In this document: in pieces, positions 19,501-34,500 of the stretch
Position numbering within the stretch: the first letter of the stretch is position 1
Layout of the letters: the number at the start of each line of letters is the position of its first letter
DNA from: Cydia pomonella
Lineage: Eukaryota > Arthropoda > Insecta > Lepidoptera > Tortricidae
Reading direction: 5' to 3'
Assembly: GCF_033807575.1 (NCBI RefSeq)
Contig: NC_084711.1
Span: 682,001 to 746,000 of the forward strand
Length of the DNA stretch: 64,000 nt
Translations under genes and position numbers: made by a program
The notes under the pieces: generated by a model
Told to the model about the DNA's origin: nothing
Databases searched by the model: none
What the model saw: the letters and a program-made list of their open reading frames with translations, nothing else

Positions 19501-22500
19501 ATTAATAATGCATAAATTATCTATTACTTATGCATTAATGGTCATTAGTTAACATATTTTTTTATCTAGGGATTATTTAATATATTAACCTAAAATGTAA
19601 GAAAATTAATCTCTGTTTTTATGATAAATAAAGAAATATTATAGGACATTATTACACAAACTGACTTAGTACTAAAGTATGAATGGCATGTGTTGTGGGT
19701 ACTTACAACAATATATATATATATACCCACAACACATGCCATTCATACTTTAGTACTAAGTCAGTTTGTGTAATAATGTATATATATATGTACATAGACC
19801 TAATTTATAAGTATTTATAAATACATAGAAAATACGCATGTCTCAGGAACAAATATTCATGCTCATCACACTAATAAATGCCCGTTCCAGGATTTGAACC
19901 TGGGACCATCAGCTGCATAGGCAGGGTCGCTGCCAACAAGGCCAGACCCGTTCTCATGATTAACAGACATATAAATACATAAAAAGTTAAAGCATTGATA
20001 AAGGGTTGTTGATAACTGGATGCCGAAAAACATGATTTATAGATGCATATTAGCGCGAAATAATCAGTTGATCATCTCATTAGCAAACACATGGAATATA
20101 AACTGTAGATAAAGTCATGTTTTTCCAAGGCTGTATGTTTTCAGATGCAGGCAGTGGGCCAAATTTGTTGGGAACGAAGACCTGATACATCTTCCCATAG
20201 AAAAGTTACATTTATTCAAACATGTATGTGCACATCATTATGAAAATCAAGCATTTAATAAAATAAAAAAACACGACTTAAAAACTATTAAAATAATTCG
20301 AGTCCACATTAAGCCCGACCAGATAGTAGTCCAATTAAGAACTATCCACTATATAACATACAACTTAAATGTGAACTCGATGCTAACCTGATTTCGAGTA
20401 CAAAATTTGTAGACAGGAGCCTATGTTTCAACCCTCCCCATTTTATCGATATCGATAAGAATCGTAAGCGTGTAGCGTACTACACTATTTAAATCGCTTA
20501 TGTTGGTACTATGGTTCTTTGACAGTTCTTTGTCGTACATTTTGGTAATGATTTGCGAAACAAACTGATTCCACTCGCTAGTATGGAAATCCCGTCTCTT
20601 AAAACGTAGTGATTATAATGCTCTTTGACAATGACATGCAGTTGCGTCGATGTAGATCTATCATAAAAACGTACATGTGACGCATGTGACAATTGTCCAG
20701 GATGAAAAAATATCTTGACAATTAACATAAAGCAATACAATACCACAAAATGTCAACAAGAAAACAGATTTATTATAAAAATACAAATTATATACAAAGC
20801 TTCATTTTAAAACCAATGGTCGTGGGTTCTAACCCCGGCTCTTAACAATGTGCATCTTGTAACATGTACCGATTGCTTTTCAGTAAAGTAAAATATATTC
20901 TCATGAGGAAGATGGAGTATCCCCAATAAGGTATATTTTCCCCTCTGGGTTAGAAGGTCAGATAGTAGTCATACAGGGAGATATAGTTCAGAATGCGGAA
21001 AAACAAGCATTTATTGTGTTGTTAGGCTAGTTTTTTTTTTTTTCAAAATTTGAAAACGAACGCAACAGCATGCTCAAAGCCCCCTGTCAGTCAGAATCTG
21101 TTAAATTTAGGCTTAAGACGAAACAGGAGCTGAGCCCGTACACAAATTTGAGATTTTTAGGTAAAAGGTAAAAAATATCGCCGTCGCGCTGACGAGTGTG
21201 GCACCCCATACCTAGCTAGAGACTATCCCTTGTGTGTGTACCAACAAACCAAATTTTAGACAAATATGATACGTCTTCTTCTTCTTTGTCGTTGTACTCT
21301 TTGCAGAGCGTCGTGGTCAACTGCTGATATCAGGCGCAGATGTTGCTTGCCGTACGATTTCTCGCAATTTTTCGCGGTTGGGGGCCATTCTGGCAAATGC
21401 GTTCAGGGGACTCTTCATGGCAGATTTGATTTGGTCAGTCCATCGCATAGGTGGCCTTTTGCGCGGTCTTTTTCCGTTTGCTCTACCCTGCACCACTAGA
21501 CGCTCTATGGAGTCGTTGTTCCTCCTCGAGACGTGACCAAAAAAACTGAGTATGCGGGTCTTTACGAGAGTCGGAAGGCGCTGCTTGATACGGAGTTCTT
21601 TAAGGATGGAGACATTAGTCCGAAACTCGGTCCAGGATATCCCCAGCATTTTCCTCCAGCACCATATTTCTAGGGCGTCTATCGTCTTCTCCTCTGTCTT
21701 TCGGATAGTCCAGGTCTCCGCAGCGTATAAGAATATAGGAAAAACGAGGGCCCGTACAAGCCGAACCTTCGTGGTGTTTGTGACGTTTCGGTGATAGGCT
21801 ACGCTATACGTAAAAACTAGCCAAGACAAATCCTTTATAATTTCAGGATTTTCTACACAGCACAGAACATGGCACCCATATAGATCTCAATTCCGTTGTC
21901 GGCGAGTCAACAACGACACATATTCTTAATATTGAACTTAATTGGCTCTTATTTCACATTTATGTTTTAAATTAATTATAGGCATAGACATACCATATCC
22001 TATTGTAAGTACAAAGTTTCAGAGCAATCTAGCTAGCCGATTTAAAATGAGAGCGAAACTACATTTGTATGGAGAACCGAATTTGCTGCGGACGCACAAT
22101 GTAGCATAATCGGATTAGGACCAACCTCGAAATCTCTGTAACAGTCATGAAATTTATTATGTATATAAATTAACGGCCCCTTTTTCATGCCCAAACCATT
22201 TAACATTTGGGGACCTCGAGGAATCCGAGCCATCTTGGAAAATGTGTACCATCAACACAACAGTCAACATTAAAACTTATTAAATTCTACACAAAAAAGT
22301 CCTCGATATCTTTGCGGAACAATACATCTTGTTATAGAGAATACTTGCTGAATCTAAGTTTAACGCTTATACACTTCCAGGGGACATTCTCTTAAAAGGA
22401 AACTCGGAGGAATATGAATTCTATTTTTAACTATACATTTGTACGTGGTCTACCCCAATATTAACATTTTACTCTACTGCGACTAAACCAGAAAGAAGGG

Positions 22501-25500
22501 TTATGGGTGTAAGTACTGATGTTTCAGTACACCCAGTAGCTAGGTATTAGAATACTGGACGGATTTTTTAAAATGACATATCGTTAGATTCCTCTTGCCA
22601 TTCACAACCTACTTTTACTTGTTCTATTAAAGAAAAATCAATACAGCCGCCTTGAGAGGACTCCGAATATTAAATCATATTTTTTCTTCTAGCGCCTAAA
22701 CTATTGAGCGGAGTACAGTAAAACAGACATCAGTAGATCCACAGTTAGTATACAAGTGCTATGCAATACAAAGTTACTAAAATTAACGGAAGAAAAAAGT
22801 TTAGGGCTAAATAATACGTCATTTAAAAAATCCGTCCAGTATCCTAAGCTACAGGCTGTCCTGAATCCTCAGTACTTATACCCATAACCCTACTTTCTGG
22901 TTAAGTTGCAGTCAAGTAAAATATTGATATTGGGGTAGATTATGTACAAATGTATAGTTAAAAGTGGAATTTTTATTCTTCCAAGTTTCCTATTAAGAGA
23001 ATATCCCATGAAAGGGTATAAGGGCTAAATCTGGGTTTAGCAAGTATTTTTTAAAGCAAGATCATTTTTTTTCGCAAAGATGTCTAAAACTATTTTATGT
23101 AGAATTTTATAAGCTTGAATGTTGCCTTACACGATTATTGAATAAAGAACGTAGATTTAGAGTAAAACGCGAATTTCTCCTGGATGGTCCACATTTTCCA
23201 AGATGGCTGCGGTTCCTCGAGGTCCCCAAATGTCAAATGGTGTGGGCATGAAAAAGGGGCCTTTAACGTATATACATACCAAATTTCATGACTGTTCAGA
23301 CATTTCGAGTTTGGTCCTAATCCGACTATGCTAATGCCAATATGTACGTAAACTGTAACTGTACTGCGGACTCAACCTTCACGTTATAATTTTTTAAGTA
23401 TTGACGTTGACATAGTAACGAAAATAATAAACACGTCAATTGAAGTAAACAATAGGTATTATTATAATTATGCAAGAAAATTTTGCAAAATAGGTACATT
23501 AATGATTAATATGTAAAACACCATTAATTATTGAATTAAAATTATGATTTTGTGTTAAAAAATATGAGACCAATGATACAGCCCGATTACACGGGCTACA
23601 TATTAAAAATGATTATCATGGAAACAGTAAATATAAATCAGAATCAGAATCAGAATCAGAAATATTTATTGTGCAAACTGTGTAGGTACAAGAATATGAC
23701 TTAGGTACAGTTTTTGATGAGTATCAACAGTTTTACCCTTCTCGGGTATACAATTATTTTTAACTTAAACTAGGTTTTAGTATTTTATCTTAAACTATAT
23801 TTTAATATACATTTAGGTTTACATAGTTATAAAATTCTTTTAAATTATAGAAAACTTTGTCTATTAAAAAGTTTTTTAAGCATCTTTTAAAAGTATTTCC
23901 TTCGAGGCTTTTTATTTCGTTTGGCAGATGGTTGAAGACATTAATAGCAGATATGAACGTACTTTGTTTATATATTGAGGTGCTAGTTCTCGGAAGTACC
24001 ATATTGTACTTATATTGTGATCTGATATTTTCTTTGCATGAACGCTTTGTGAAATATTCAGGGTGTTTTTTTACAAATTGGCTTAATTCTAATATATAAA
24101 TACCGGTAAGGGTCAAAAAGCGCTTCTCTCTAAACACTTCACGTAGCGATTCATCCATGTACATTCTAAAAACAGTTTTTAAGCATTTTTTCTGCAATAT
24201 AAATGTTTTATCAACATCAACAGAATTTCCCCAAAAAATTACTCCGTACGTCAGTAATGGGTAGACTGTTCCATAATATGCACTGATAACAATTTTTTCG
24301 GAGCAAGTTTCTGACAATATCGATAAAGCATAGCATCTACTAGAAATTTTTTTATTTAGCTCATTTATATGTGCCTTCCAATTTAAATGTGTATCTATTT
24401 CAACGCCGAGAAAACTAACATGGCTTACGTCATCTACTGACGTATTCGCATTTGACGCTACAATAGATTCAGGCACAGTTTTATAATTTCTAAATTGTAT
24501 AAGTTTAGTTTTATCTAGGTTGACACGAAGGTTAAGACTGTTTAGCCATTTTAAAATGTTTGTTAGTACACTGTTTATATGTTCTTGCATGTTTTGATTA
24601 TAGCTATAATTTGTTGGTAATTCAATGAGTTGACCAGTATGATCTGACATTCCTAAATTCATTACTTTAGATGTATATTTATGGGAGTTTGTTAGTATAT
24701 TATCAATGCATGTTTCTGAAGTAGGAGTTATTCTTGTAGGCTCATCTATTGTATGTCTAAGGTTAAATTTGGCTAGTGTATTTAGAAATGTGTTTGTGGC
24801 TTTATCTGCATTTAAAATGTTTACATTGAAATCACCAGCTATAATAATTTTGCGATTTAAATATCGAGATCTAAGTGTTAGTTTGCTTACAAGAGTTTCA
24901 AACTGAGAGATAAATAAGTCAAAGTCACCATCAGGCGATCTGTATACGCATACAACTATATGGTCTATTTCGGAAATACTAATTCCGCAAGCCTCAAAGT
25001 GTAATTCGATTGACATTTCTGATATCCAGTCTATGCTTTGACAATTCAACGACTTTTTTGTATAAATACAAACACCACCACGAGATTTACGTGTTCGACA
25101 GAAATATGTGACCAATTTATAGTCATCAATTTGTAAAATTGAAGTTTCATTTTTTTTAAGAAACGTTTCAGAGAAGCATAATATATCTATGTTTGAGGCT
25201 GATGTTAATATTTCTATTTGATTTATCTTAGATTTCAGGCTTTGGACATTTTGATGAAATATACTAAGGTAATTTGTCTCGCTTTTAGTTAAAAAAGCTT
25301 TGCTAGTTTGGGTTTTCTTCCCGGTTTCGAAAAAAATAATAAGGAATCGTTCCTTTTTTCGGTAATGGCTCCTGCAAATTTGATGTTGTGCATATATTTA
25401 CAGAGTTCTGTACAATTGATTCAGCTGCCTCCGAAGGTACAGCAGAACATTTGAGATCAGCAGCAGCAACATCATTTACAAAGCTATAATATGCTTCCTT

Positions 25501-28500
25501 ATAATCCATTTGATCAAGAATTGCATTTATTTTTTTACAAATTTCTTTCATGTACATATATTTATTTTTCAGTTTACTCTTTTTATTACATAAAATTTCA
25601 ACAAATCTAAAGTTATTGATTTGTATGCAGCTTTGGCGAAGCAGATAATTCAAGACATTTACATCTATGTCCTTACTAATTCTAATCCCTAAAATAAAAA
25701 CGGTACAATTTTCTAATGATTTTAGGACACTATTTAAGGCAGTAACAATCTTCATGGGGTTAGTGTCGTGTTCTCCAAGCGATAAAACAACTTTATCACC
25801 CTTTACAAAGGTATAGTCTTTAACAGAGTCCATAATGATGTCTGACGTGGCGCCTGGCGAAATGAATGATTTCACGTTGTATTTCGTGGAGTCGTTGTCA
25901 TATCGCATTCGGAGGAGCATAGAGGAAATTCCAGCACATTGCTCTCCACCAAACACAAAAATGTTTTTGGTTTTCCTTTCTCCTTCTTGAGTGCTTTGTC
26001 CGAGATTCAGTGTTGAGGGTAATTTTTTGGTAACAATATTCGATATAATTGTATGCCGCTCACTTTGTGAGGAGGGGTTTGTAGAGTTAGTTGATGAGGT
26101 ATCAATTTCAGGAATTCCTTTTTCCGCGCATCGAGTTTTCTTATTTTTTCCAGTTTTAGGCGTTGACTTGATTGGCGATCCAATGCCACCACCATCAAGA
26201 AGTTTTTTTAATGTCGCGATCTGACGTTCTAGATCTGCGTGACCTTTTGTTAATCTCCTCACTTCTGTATTAAGGACTTCAATTTCCTCGTGTGCGCTAT
26301 TTAGTTGAGTGGTGAGAACTGTGATTTCGTCCTTCAGTTCAATAATTTGTGTACTCTCAGTTAGATTGGGTAGGCTTTTCACGCTGATATCCTCATCGTT
26401 ATCGGACGTCGATTCAGCTGAGCTACAGAAAGGAGAGTTTTTTAATGTGCTATTTATCGTATTAACTGGTGATAAGCTGATACTTTTTCGTCTAGGTCTC
26501 CTTCTAGATGTCACATTGTTTATTTCGTCATTTTTCTCGAGACATTTCTTTTTTTCTTGCTTAGGCGTTGATTGTATCTGAGGTTCAATCGTTGGAGAGG
26601 GACCAACACATTTATTGCACTTCCAATTTCCCTTGTCTTTTTTTGTCATGAGCAGAAACCTTTTTATACTCACATTTGCCGTGCATTTTATGTGAAGAAT
26701 TTTTTTACATGTGCAGCATTTAAGATATTCCCTCGAGGTTACAGCGGTTCCACATAACGAGCATTTTGTTTTTTTATCATTTATATGGAAAGACATCTTT
26801 TTGCAGTATTTCCTTATTTAAAATAAATCGGATTCTATAACTGTAATCGATAGTCGGTATTCGATATTAGCAATCGATTTAACTTATGTTTAATATGCAG
26901 TTTCTAAACGCAACTTTTGACACTGGTAACACTATTGACATTTATATTTTTGTTTGTTCCGTTGGTAGGATCTCTCAATTGTCATTTCACATCTGACTGT
27001 CAGCGATTTGTCGAACGTACACCCGCTATTTTGTCACTAATTGGTAAATAACGTGATTTTGAAAGTGAAACGGTCGAAAATACTTATCTTACGAGTGTAG
27101 TATAAGTGTTTAAAACTCCTTTCCTGGGACACAGTTTGGCACAATGTGGTAACTTGCGAAAAGAACGTATGTTTGTTGAACTTTTTTTTACACTTGACAC
27201 TAGGATTTACTTGGTTAACACAATTTTAAATATTTTTAATTCAAAGAGCTCTCCCGTAAACATGTTAGCACGGCTAGGGTTGCCAGTGCAGGTGAACAAA
27301 GTTATAGTAAAATAGGTGCATAATTTCAGAGCTTGCCTGGCCCACCTGTACCACCTACCATGACCACGGCCGTCTCCTACTATTATTTTTTTCTAATACC
27401 TATGGCCTTACTAGCGAACAGTATTCCATGTTCTTGATCCAGAATTTAAACCCTCAACTACATATTTGTGGCACTTGGGGTTGAATTTGAAACTCTAGGG
27501 CACTAGCGTGGCTCAATGAGAGCGCCTTATATAGGCTTCTGGTGACCAGAGGATCAGCATTGTTAACCAGCGCGGAAATGCACCCAGCCTTCTGAGCACC
27601 CTACCGAGCGACCAGAATATAGGGCAAATATTTTATGTATACGTTTTTGACTTAAGGTGGTTCGACTAGGTTACCCAAAGCTTAAACCTCACTAGATGGC
27701 GCCACAATTGCAAATTTTGAGTTTTAATTTTTTTGTGGAGTAGTCTTGGTATTTCTATACTGTACATTATGTTTAGCGCACTCTTTAAATAAATATTGAA
27801 CTATTACAACAAACATTGAACACTTCATTGTACAAAAACTACCCCTTAATGTCGACAGAATGTTTCTTAACTCTATTTCTAAGTATCACTCACACATTCA
27901 AACAGTCTTACTGGGATCCTTGTAGTAGACAATTTGGCACAGCGTGAGTAGGCTTCAATAGCGTTGCGGTATGTACGTGGAAATACATGCAAGAGGATGT
28001 GGGTTCGAGACTCGCTAGTTTTTTTTTTTTGTTATCAGTATTATCAAGTAGCTATTATCAATAAATTATTTTATGAGAAATATGAGCGTTTTCCATAAAA
28101 ATATTAAAAATCTGATTCTCACACATCATGATATTTTTGGGTTCTTCCAACTCAGAATCACTAGCATAATTAATCCTCGTGCTAAAAAAACCCGAAAATT
28201 TGTATTGAAATTTTAGTTTTACTCTGAAATTTCTTTCACACCAAAATGTGACGTAATGGTATGGATATTTTAGGATATCTTTTTTTAATGCTAGGGTGGA
28301 GAAGATTCTAAGTAGAATGAACCTAAGAAAGTCCAAATTTGTAAGTCAGATTTTCGGGTATTTTTTTCAAAAAAAAACGTTATTTTGTTCTAAAATTAAA
28401 TCAATCCCTTACTGCCCAGCCTTTAAAAAAGTAGGTACTATATTACAGTAGAATTAAAACATTTTTTACGATACATTTAATTAAATTACAGTGAGTTACA

Positions 28501-31500
28501 AAATTGCATGGCCTTCTATTTATAACCATTATAAAAAGAAATGAGATATTTACCATGTTTGTTTATATTATTGATTTCCCGATATTTTGGCACAACTAGA
28601 AGTTTCACACAATGCCTAGAGATAGAAAATTATTTATTTATTTTATTTATTGTCAATTTCATTCAACGGATCACATCATATCCAATTTATGTGTTTATGT
28701 ATTGCATTGTTTTCTACCTAGTTGGTTATTAAATTCTGTTACTGCAATAATCTTTATCTACATAAAATATACCAACGAAAGTTTAATAAAGTATATATTA
28801 AAATGAAGTACACAAAATCAGGAATTACATATGACAATATCATTCAAAATCGCCTCCTCTGGCTTTGACACAGGCCCTCAAACGACGAGGCCAGTCATCA
28901 ATAGCGGCACGCACGATTGTCATGTCTAATTCCGTCACTGTCTTAACTATGGCCCGCCTGAGGGAGTTAAGATTTGTGTGGGGTTTAGCACAGGCTTTCT
29001 CCTCAATAACCTGCTATATGGCATAATCCAGGGGGTTAAGGTCCGGGCTGGAGGACGGCCAGTCTTCCTGGGCAATAAAGTCAATTTTGTTCCTTCGAAA
29101 CCAGGCTTGAGTTGTTTTTGCCTTACGTGCAGGAGCTGAGTCCTGTTCAAAGATCCATGGCTGGTTTTGAAATAGGGTGTGGCTTAAGGGCTTCACTATT
29201 GGTTCAAGAACGGTTTCCAGTTTCCGGTTTTCACACCTTTTTCACAGAAATGAATCTGTGTTAGCCCTGAGTATGACACACCCAAAATCATGTTTGGCGG
29301 GTGCCCACATTTCTGCAACGCAATAGGGTTGTTTACATCTACAAATCTTAGGGCATAATTGTATCCCAATAAATTCTTTTGGATTATAAGAACATGTTAA
29401 ACTACTTTTAGGGGACCTGTAATGACCATATTTTTGTAAATATTGAATTTAAAATATCTTTTGGCACACGTCACGTGACCAAACTCGAAACGTCATTGAA
29501 GATTCTGATGACGTCACAACTCTCGGATTGACACTGTTGACAGTTAGGCGTTTAACAACAAATGACAAATATCAGTTGACAGTTCGTATCTTCTACGTGT
29601 GTATGTAGTTATGTGTCAAACCATATACTGTGACGTCACACAATTTTCAAAGAGCGTTTTGGGCGCGAAAGCATCTGTCAAAATATATTTTGTTAATTTA
29701 ACATATTTAAAGCCGTTTTTAGTATAAAAGCTGAATTTTAAGGCAACTTTTAGTTAATATAGAAAGTAATACAAGCGTTTCAAAAAATTGGAATACGATT
29801 CTCTTTTAGGCCCCAATTCATTATAGATACGACGAGATAAGCGTTATGTGTGGTATATAATTATAGCTCACAAATCCACCACATTATGTCATTTTTTATT
29901 TTTTCGGTAGCATTTGTTTTAACGGAAATAAAGAGGTTGCAAATCGAGTAACAGAACTTCAGAACAGATATCATTTGATATTTACCAGTCGCTTTTCGGT
30001 GAAGGAAAACATCGTGAGGAAACTGGACTAATCTCAACAAGGCTTAGTTTTACCCTCTGGGTTGGAAGGTCAGATGGCAGTGGCTTTCGTAAAAACTAGT
30101 GCCTACGCCAAATCTTGGGATTAGTTGTCAAAGCGGACCCCAAGCTCCATTGAGCCGTGGCAATATGCTGGGACAACGCTAGGAAGAAAGAAAGAAATCG
30201 AGTAACAGAACTTAGTAACCAACTAGGTATAATAGTTATGATGTAAATGTCCATATCATGTTGGAGTCATATAACTAATTATTCAAGATCAATACACTTA
30301 GCTCCCTTAGGTATTCGCCTAAGTACAATCTCGGGCAAAATTGAGTTTTATAAAAGTGAACTAGTTTCTAGGTCATATTTTCTATGAATTGGTCATTTTT
30401 GTAGACTCCAATTACAGTTACACTTTTCTTGGTTTTTCGCGGACCAGAATATCGATGATTTTTGTAACTTGATTTAGACGTTGCTATCATTTTCAAACCA
30501 AAAACGCATAAAATCACAATTCAGAACATGCGGCAGCGTTGTTTTCTATCAAGTACCTCAAGCACCAGGGCGGCTACCGGGAAAATCGAAATTCGTCAAT
30601 TTCGGGCATTTTTCTCTGTCACTCTAATTACGTCTTAGTGAGAGTAAAAGAGAAAGATCCCCGCAATTTGCGAATTTCGGTTTTCGCGGTAGGCCCCCAG
30701 ATCCTGTCAAGTTTCAGCAGTGTTGCCAGGTGAGCGGAAGAGAATTATCGTACTTGAGTGTCAATATTATTGTACCGTTGAAAAAAATATCGTACGCCAA
30801 TCAAAAAGGCAGCCCCTAAAAATGTCTAGCAAAATAAGCTTAAATTTCGAATTAATAATAAAAAAATACAATTTTCGTCTAAATTGCGCAAAAAATCTGT
30901 TTATGTTTGTGTATTTTTGGGATAGACTCAAACGGTATACAGGAAATTGTGACATTTTAAACTTTAAACTTACACCAAGGAGCCGAACACCCAAAAGATA
31001 CTAATTTTAGCATATTTCTGAGAGAAAGTGTCATATTTTGCTTCAAATTACTAGACTTTTAAGGTGGCATCATCCAAGGGCTGAAATTATAGTACTTTAG
31101 TGTACGATAATGCTCTTTGGAACATTACGTCACACCGGGGCCCAAATTATCGTACATGTACGACAATTATCGTACGCCTGGTCACACTGAGTGTCAGTGT
31201 CGACAGAGTCAGCTAAAAACGCGTCAAACATCGCAACGTCGCGCCGATGGCCGTCCGAAGCATGGAGTGGCAACGTCGCAATGTATTTGTACACGACATT
31301 TGTCACACACACATGAGTAAAATTTATAAAAATATAACGTTGATTATTGCATGATTTCTGTATGAAACAAAGTTTTTCTATTAATTTAGCGCTAATGAAT
31401 ATTCGAAAGTAGATAGATGCGCAACTATTTATGTAATAATATTGTGTAATTAATTAATAAATAGCGATTGTTTTTTGTATGAAAATCGAACCACCTTAAG

Positions 31501-34500
31501 TGTTTTTATCATGTTTTATATTTAAACTTACAGATGTCGAACTACCAGCAGTTTTTGAAGAGGTATAGTTTTTATATTTCCTGGTACCAAACTGATACAG
31601 GAAATTGGAACATCAGTAAATAATCTACACCGAAGACAATGAAATATAATCACATAATACTTTAATGCTTTATTTTATTAAAGAAATCGGTAAAAAAATG
31701 TGTTAACTGAAAAAGATAAATTTTATTTTATTTGTAGTTGAATAACAAAATATGTATTTAATCTCCTTTTAACATAGGAATTCTCTTTGTGTAGGTACAT
31801 ATAAATAATAGGTACTTAGGTCTTGGTAAGTAATATAGACAGTACAGTAGGTCTTATCTTAATAATTTGAGATCTCATACATGCGTTCCGATATATCTGA
31901 TGGCGACTGTACATACAATGGGGTCGCGTATACGAGTACAAAGAGCATTAAAATAGTTGTTGATAGACCAAGTGAGCGAGCTACTATGGTACCTATCTTT
32001 ATATCAATTTTATGCATTATGTAATAGCGCAATACAGAATTTTTTTTTGACAAATGTAGTATTATTTTTATAGTAATAAAGGTTATTCATGAACCATCTC
32101 GTAATTTAAAAAAAAACGGACTTTATCTCTAAATCATATGCCTTATATTTACAGATGTGTTAGGTTACAACTTGGTTCGTGAACGTGGTTTAGAAGCAAC
32201 TTGAGACTGGGTGCGGAGTAAATTGCAACAATTTTTTTTAGAATTTTGAGCGTTTATAGGAGAATATGTGGAGCGAGCATTATTCGACGTGTAGGTGTGG
32301 GTTCAACAAAAAGATCGCATGTCAATAGTTCCTTATTGTCGTTAAAATTCAATTAATAATCGCCTTTATCGACCATCAACTGTGTGGTCACTTTTTAATT
32401 GATTGACGTTGTCAGGTACAGTTTCACTACTCGCCGCCGCATTGTTCATAGCGCATTACTTATCCTATCGAATACAAGATGTCGCTGATTCCTGTAAACT
32501 TATGTTTTAAAAAAAAAAGACGCCTTACTCTATGCCATATATTGTATGAAAGGAAGGGTATTCCCTGTCGTACGTCAAAAAATCCAAGATGGTGCCCAAG
32601 CCCATGGACAATAAAGTCTAGCAATAAAATCAACACTTGTCAAAATTTGACATTAGCAATCCACAGTCAGGTGACAATCAAATCAAACCGATCCACTTCG
32701 AGTTCAGAGCCATTACAAACTGTATAGTAGTAATAAACAAAGTTGATTTTAGTTTGATTATTTTTTCTATGAATGAGTTTTGATTGTTCCAAATGATAAT
32801 ATCCACAGTTGATAGAATCAACACTTGATACAATCAACATGCGATAGAATCAAGTGTTGATTTGATGTGGACGCGAAATTTGACAGTTATGCATGTCGAA
32901 TAAGGCCCCTGGTCAACGTCGGGACGCAAGTTGTTTTTGTTGTTATCACATAATATTGTTTTTCATTTTTATGTATCTATTAATTACCATATAGGTAAAA
33001 ACTGCAAAAAAGAATGATGTCCCTGCTTCGGTCGTCGTCGTACAGTCAAGTGCAAATATATGTATCGAAAGAATCGTCTCATAAATATGGTACTACGCTC
33101 TTATTACACTGGAATAAGATGCTATGGGACATATTTTTGAGTAAGATGTGTACACCCATATTTTTACACTTGACTGTACCTATCCGTTTTTGTAAGTAGG
33201 TAATATATGGTTAAACTACAATCTATTTAACTTGTAGTACGATGGGGCTAAACTTGGGCCACCTTATTGATGACGTATCGCAATGACAATCTGGGTAAAG
33301 TATGTTGGGGTAATGCCGGACAATTTTGGGACCAATTCAGAGAACTCGTGAGAAAATGTTTTTTCGAGATCTCAGCACGTGACAGATTCTTGAAGTACGG
33401 AGCGAATAACCGTAGATTCGGCCTGAATTTTGGTTATCTTCAATATAGAACGTTTTCAGTTTTGTACCTGTGTAGTGTGTAAAGATAAGACATACTTTTT
33501 TTTAGAGTAACGAGTGTTTTGCCATCAAGGGAGAACATCGGATGGTGAAAAAAAGTTGCTTCTACTGGAAAGAGAATAAGGTATCACAAAGAAATAGGTC
33601 CGGTGTCTACCCCACCTCCAATAATTACAAACTTAAAAGTTGTCAACGAAAGTTTTTTTTTTTCGTATTTTTGTATCCGATCTTAACCCTGAATACAAAA
33701 ATTGGTAAAATTATGGCTCTCAAACTTTGATACCTATGTCATAAGGCAATTTGATAAGTAAACAATGTGCTAAGAAACCTCTTATTGTAAGGTTTACCCG
33801 AAGTAATAAAGTAAGAAAAACCACTAAAATAATAGATAGGTTTCGAAGTTTTGACAATTTAAGATCTCGTGAACTGTACAGGTTTAGTGAAAGTGTAAAT
33901 GTATTGTTTATTGAATGTATTGTGTACTGGAAGATATTAAGTACTTAAGTAGGAGGGACAAAAATCAAAATAAAAAATAATCGTGGCCAGTCATTTTTAA
34001 TGAAGGTCGCCAAAAAAATATGAATAAAACTTAGAAATCAAAAAGACTAAGTAGTTCTTTAAAAAGGTCAAGGTTTTTTTTTATACTACGTCGGTGGCAA
34101 ACAAGCATACGGCCCGCCTGATGGTAAGCAGAATCCGTAGCCTATGTACGCCTGCAACTCCAGAGGAGTTACATGCGCATTGCCTACCCTAACGCCCTCC
34201 CACTCCTCGTTGAGCTCACTGAGAGCCCATCTTGAAGTATGGAAAATAAGTAAATTTGCGATTTTGTTCGGATTTGCGAAAATGTAAGGATCGTATGTAA
34301 AGAGTGAAGTAAATATTTTTTTTTATTTTTTTTTAATTTATTTAGAACACATACAGTCACATATACAAATGAATTTGAAGTACATTGTAGAGTACTTAAC
34401 ATACTTAAGAATCATAGACCTGGAGGTTCATTATTAAGTACATAATGTTAACATACATACTAACAGCATAAAGAAAATGAAATCATGAGCCATACTTACT

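Larger units (their letters stand above)
23638..26840 (-). mobile_element. CR1-group LINE, internally deleted
   Basis: Minus-strand non-LTR retrotransposon with ORF1 (26796-25303), a shortened ORF2 (about 25300-23802), an AT-rich 3' UTR and a terminal CTGATT tandem (plus strand AATCAGAATCAGAATCAG at 23638-23662), typical of CR1-like 3' ends. The 5' end is near 26800-26840 but has no sharp marker. About 0.7-1 kb of the RT region is missing. Confidence 0.88.
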
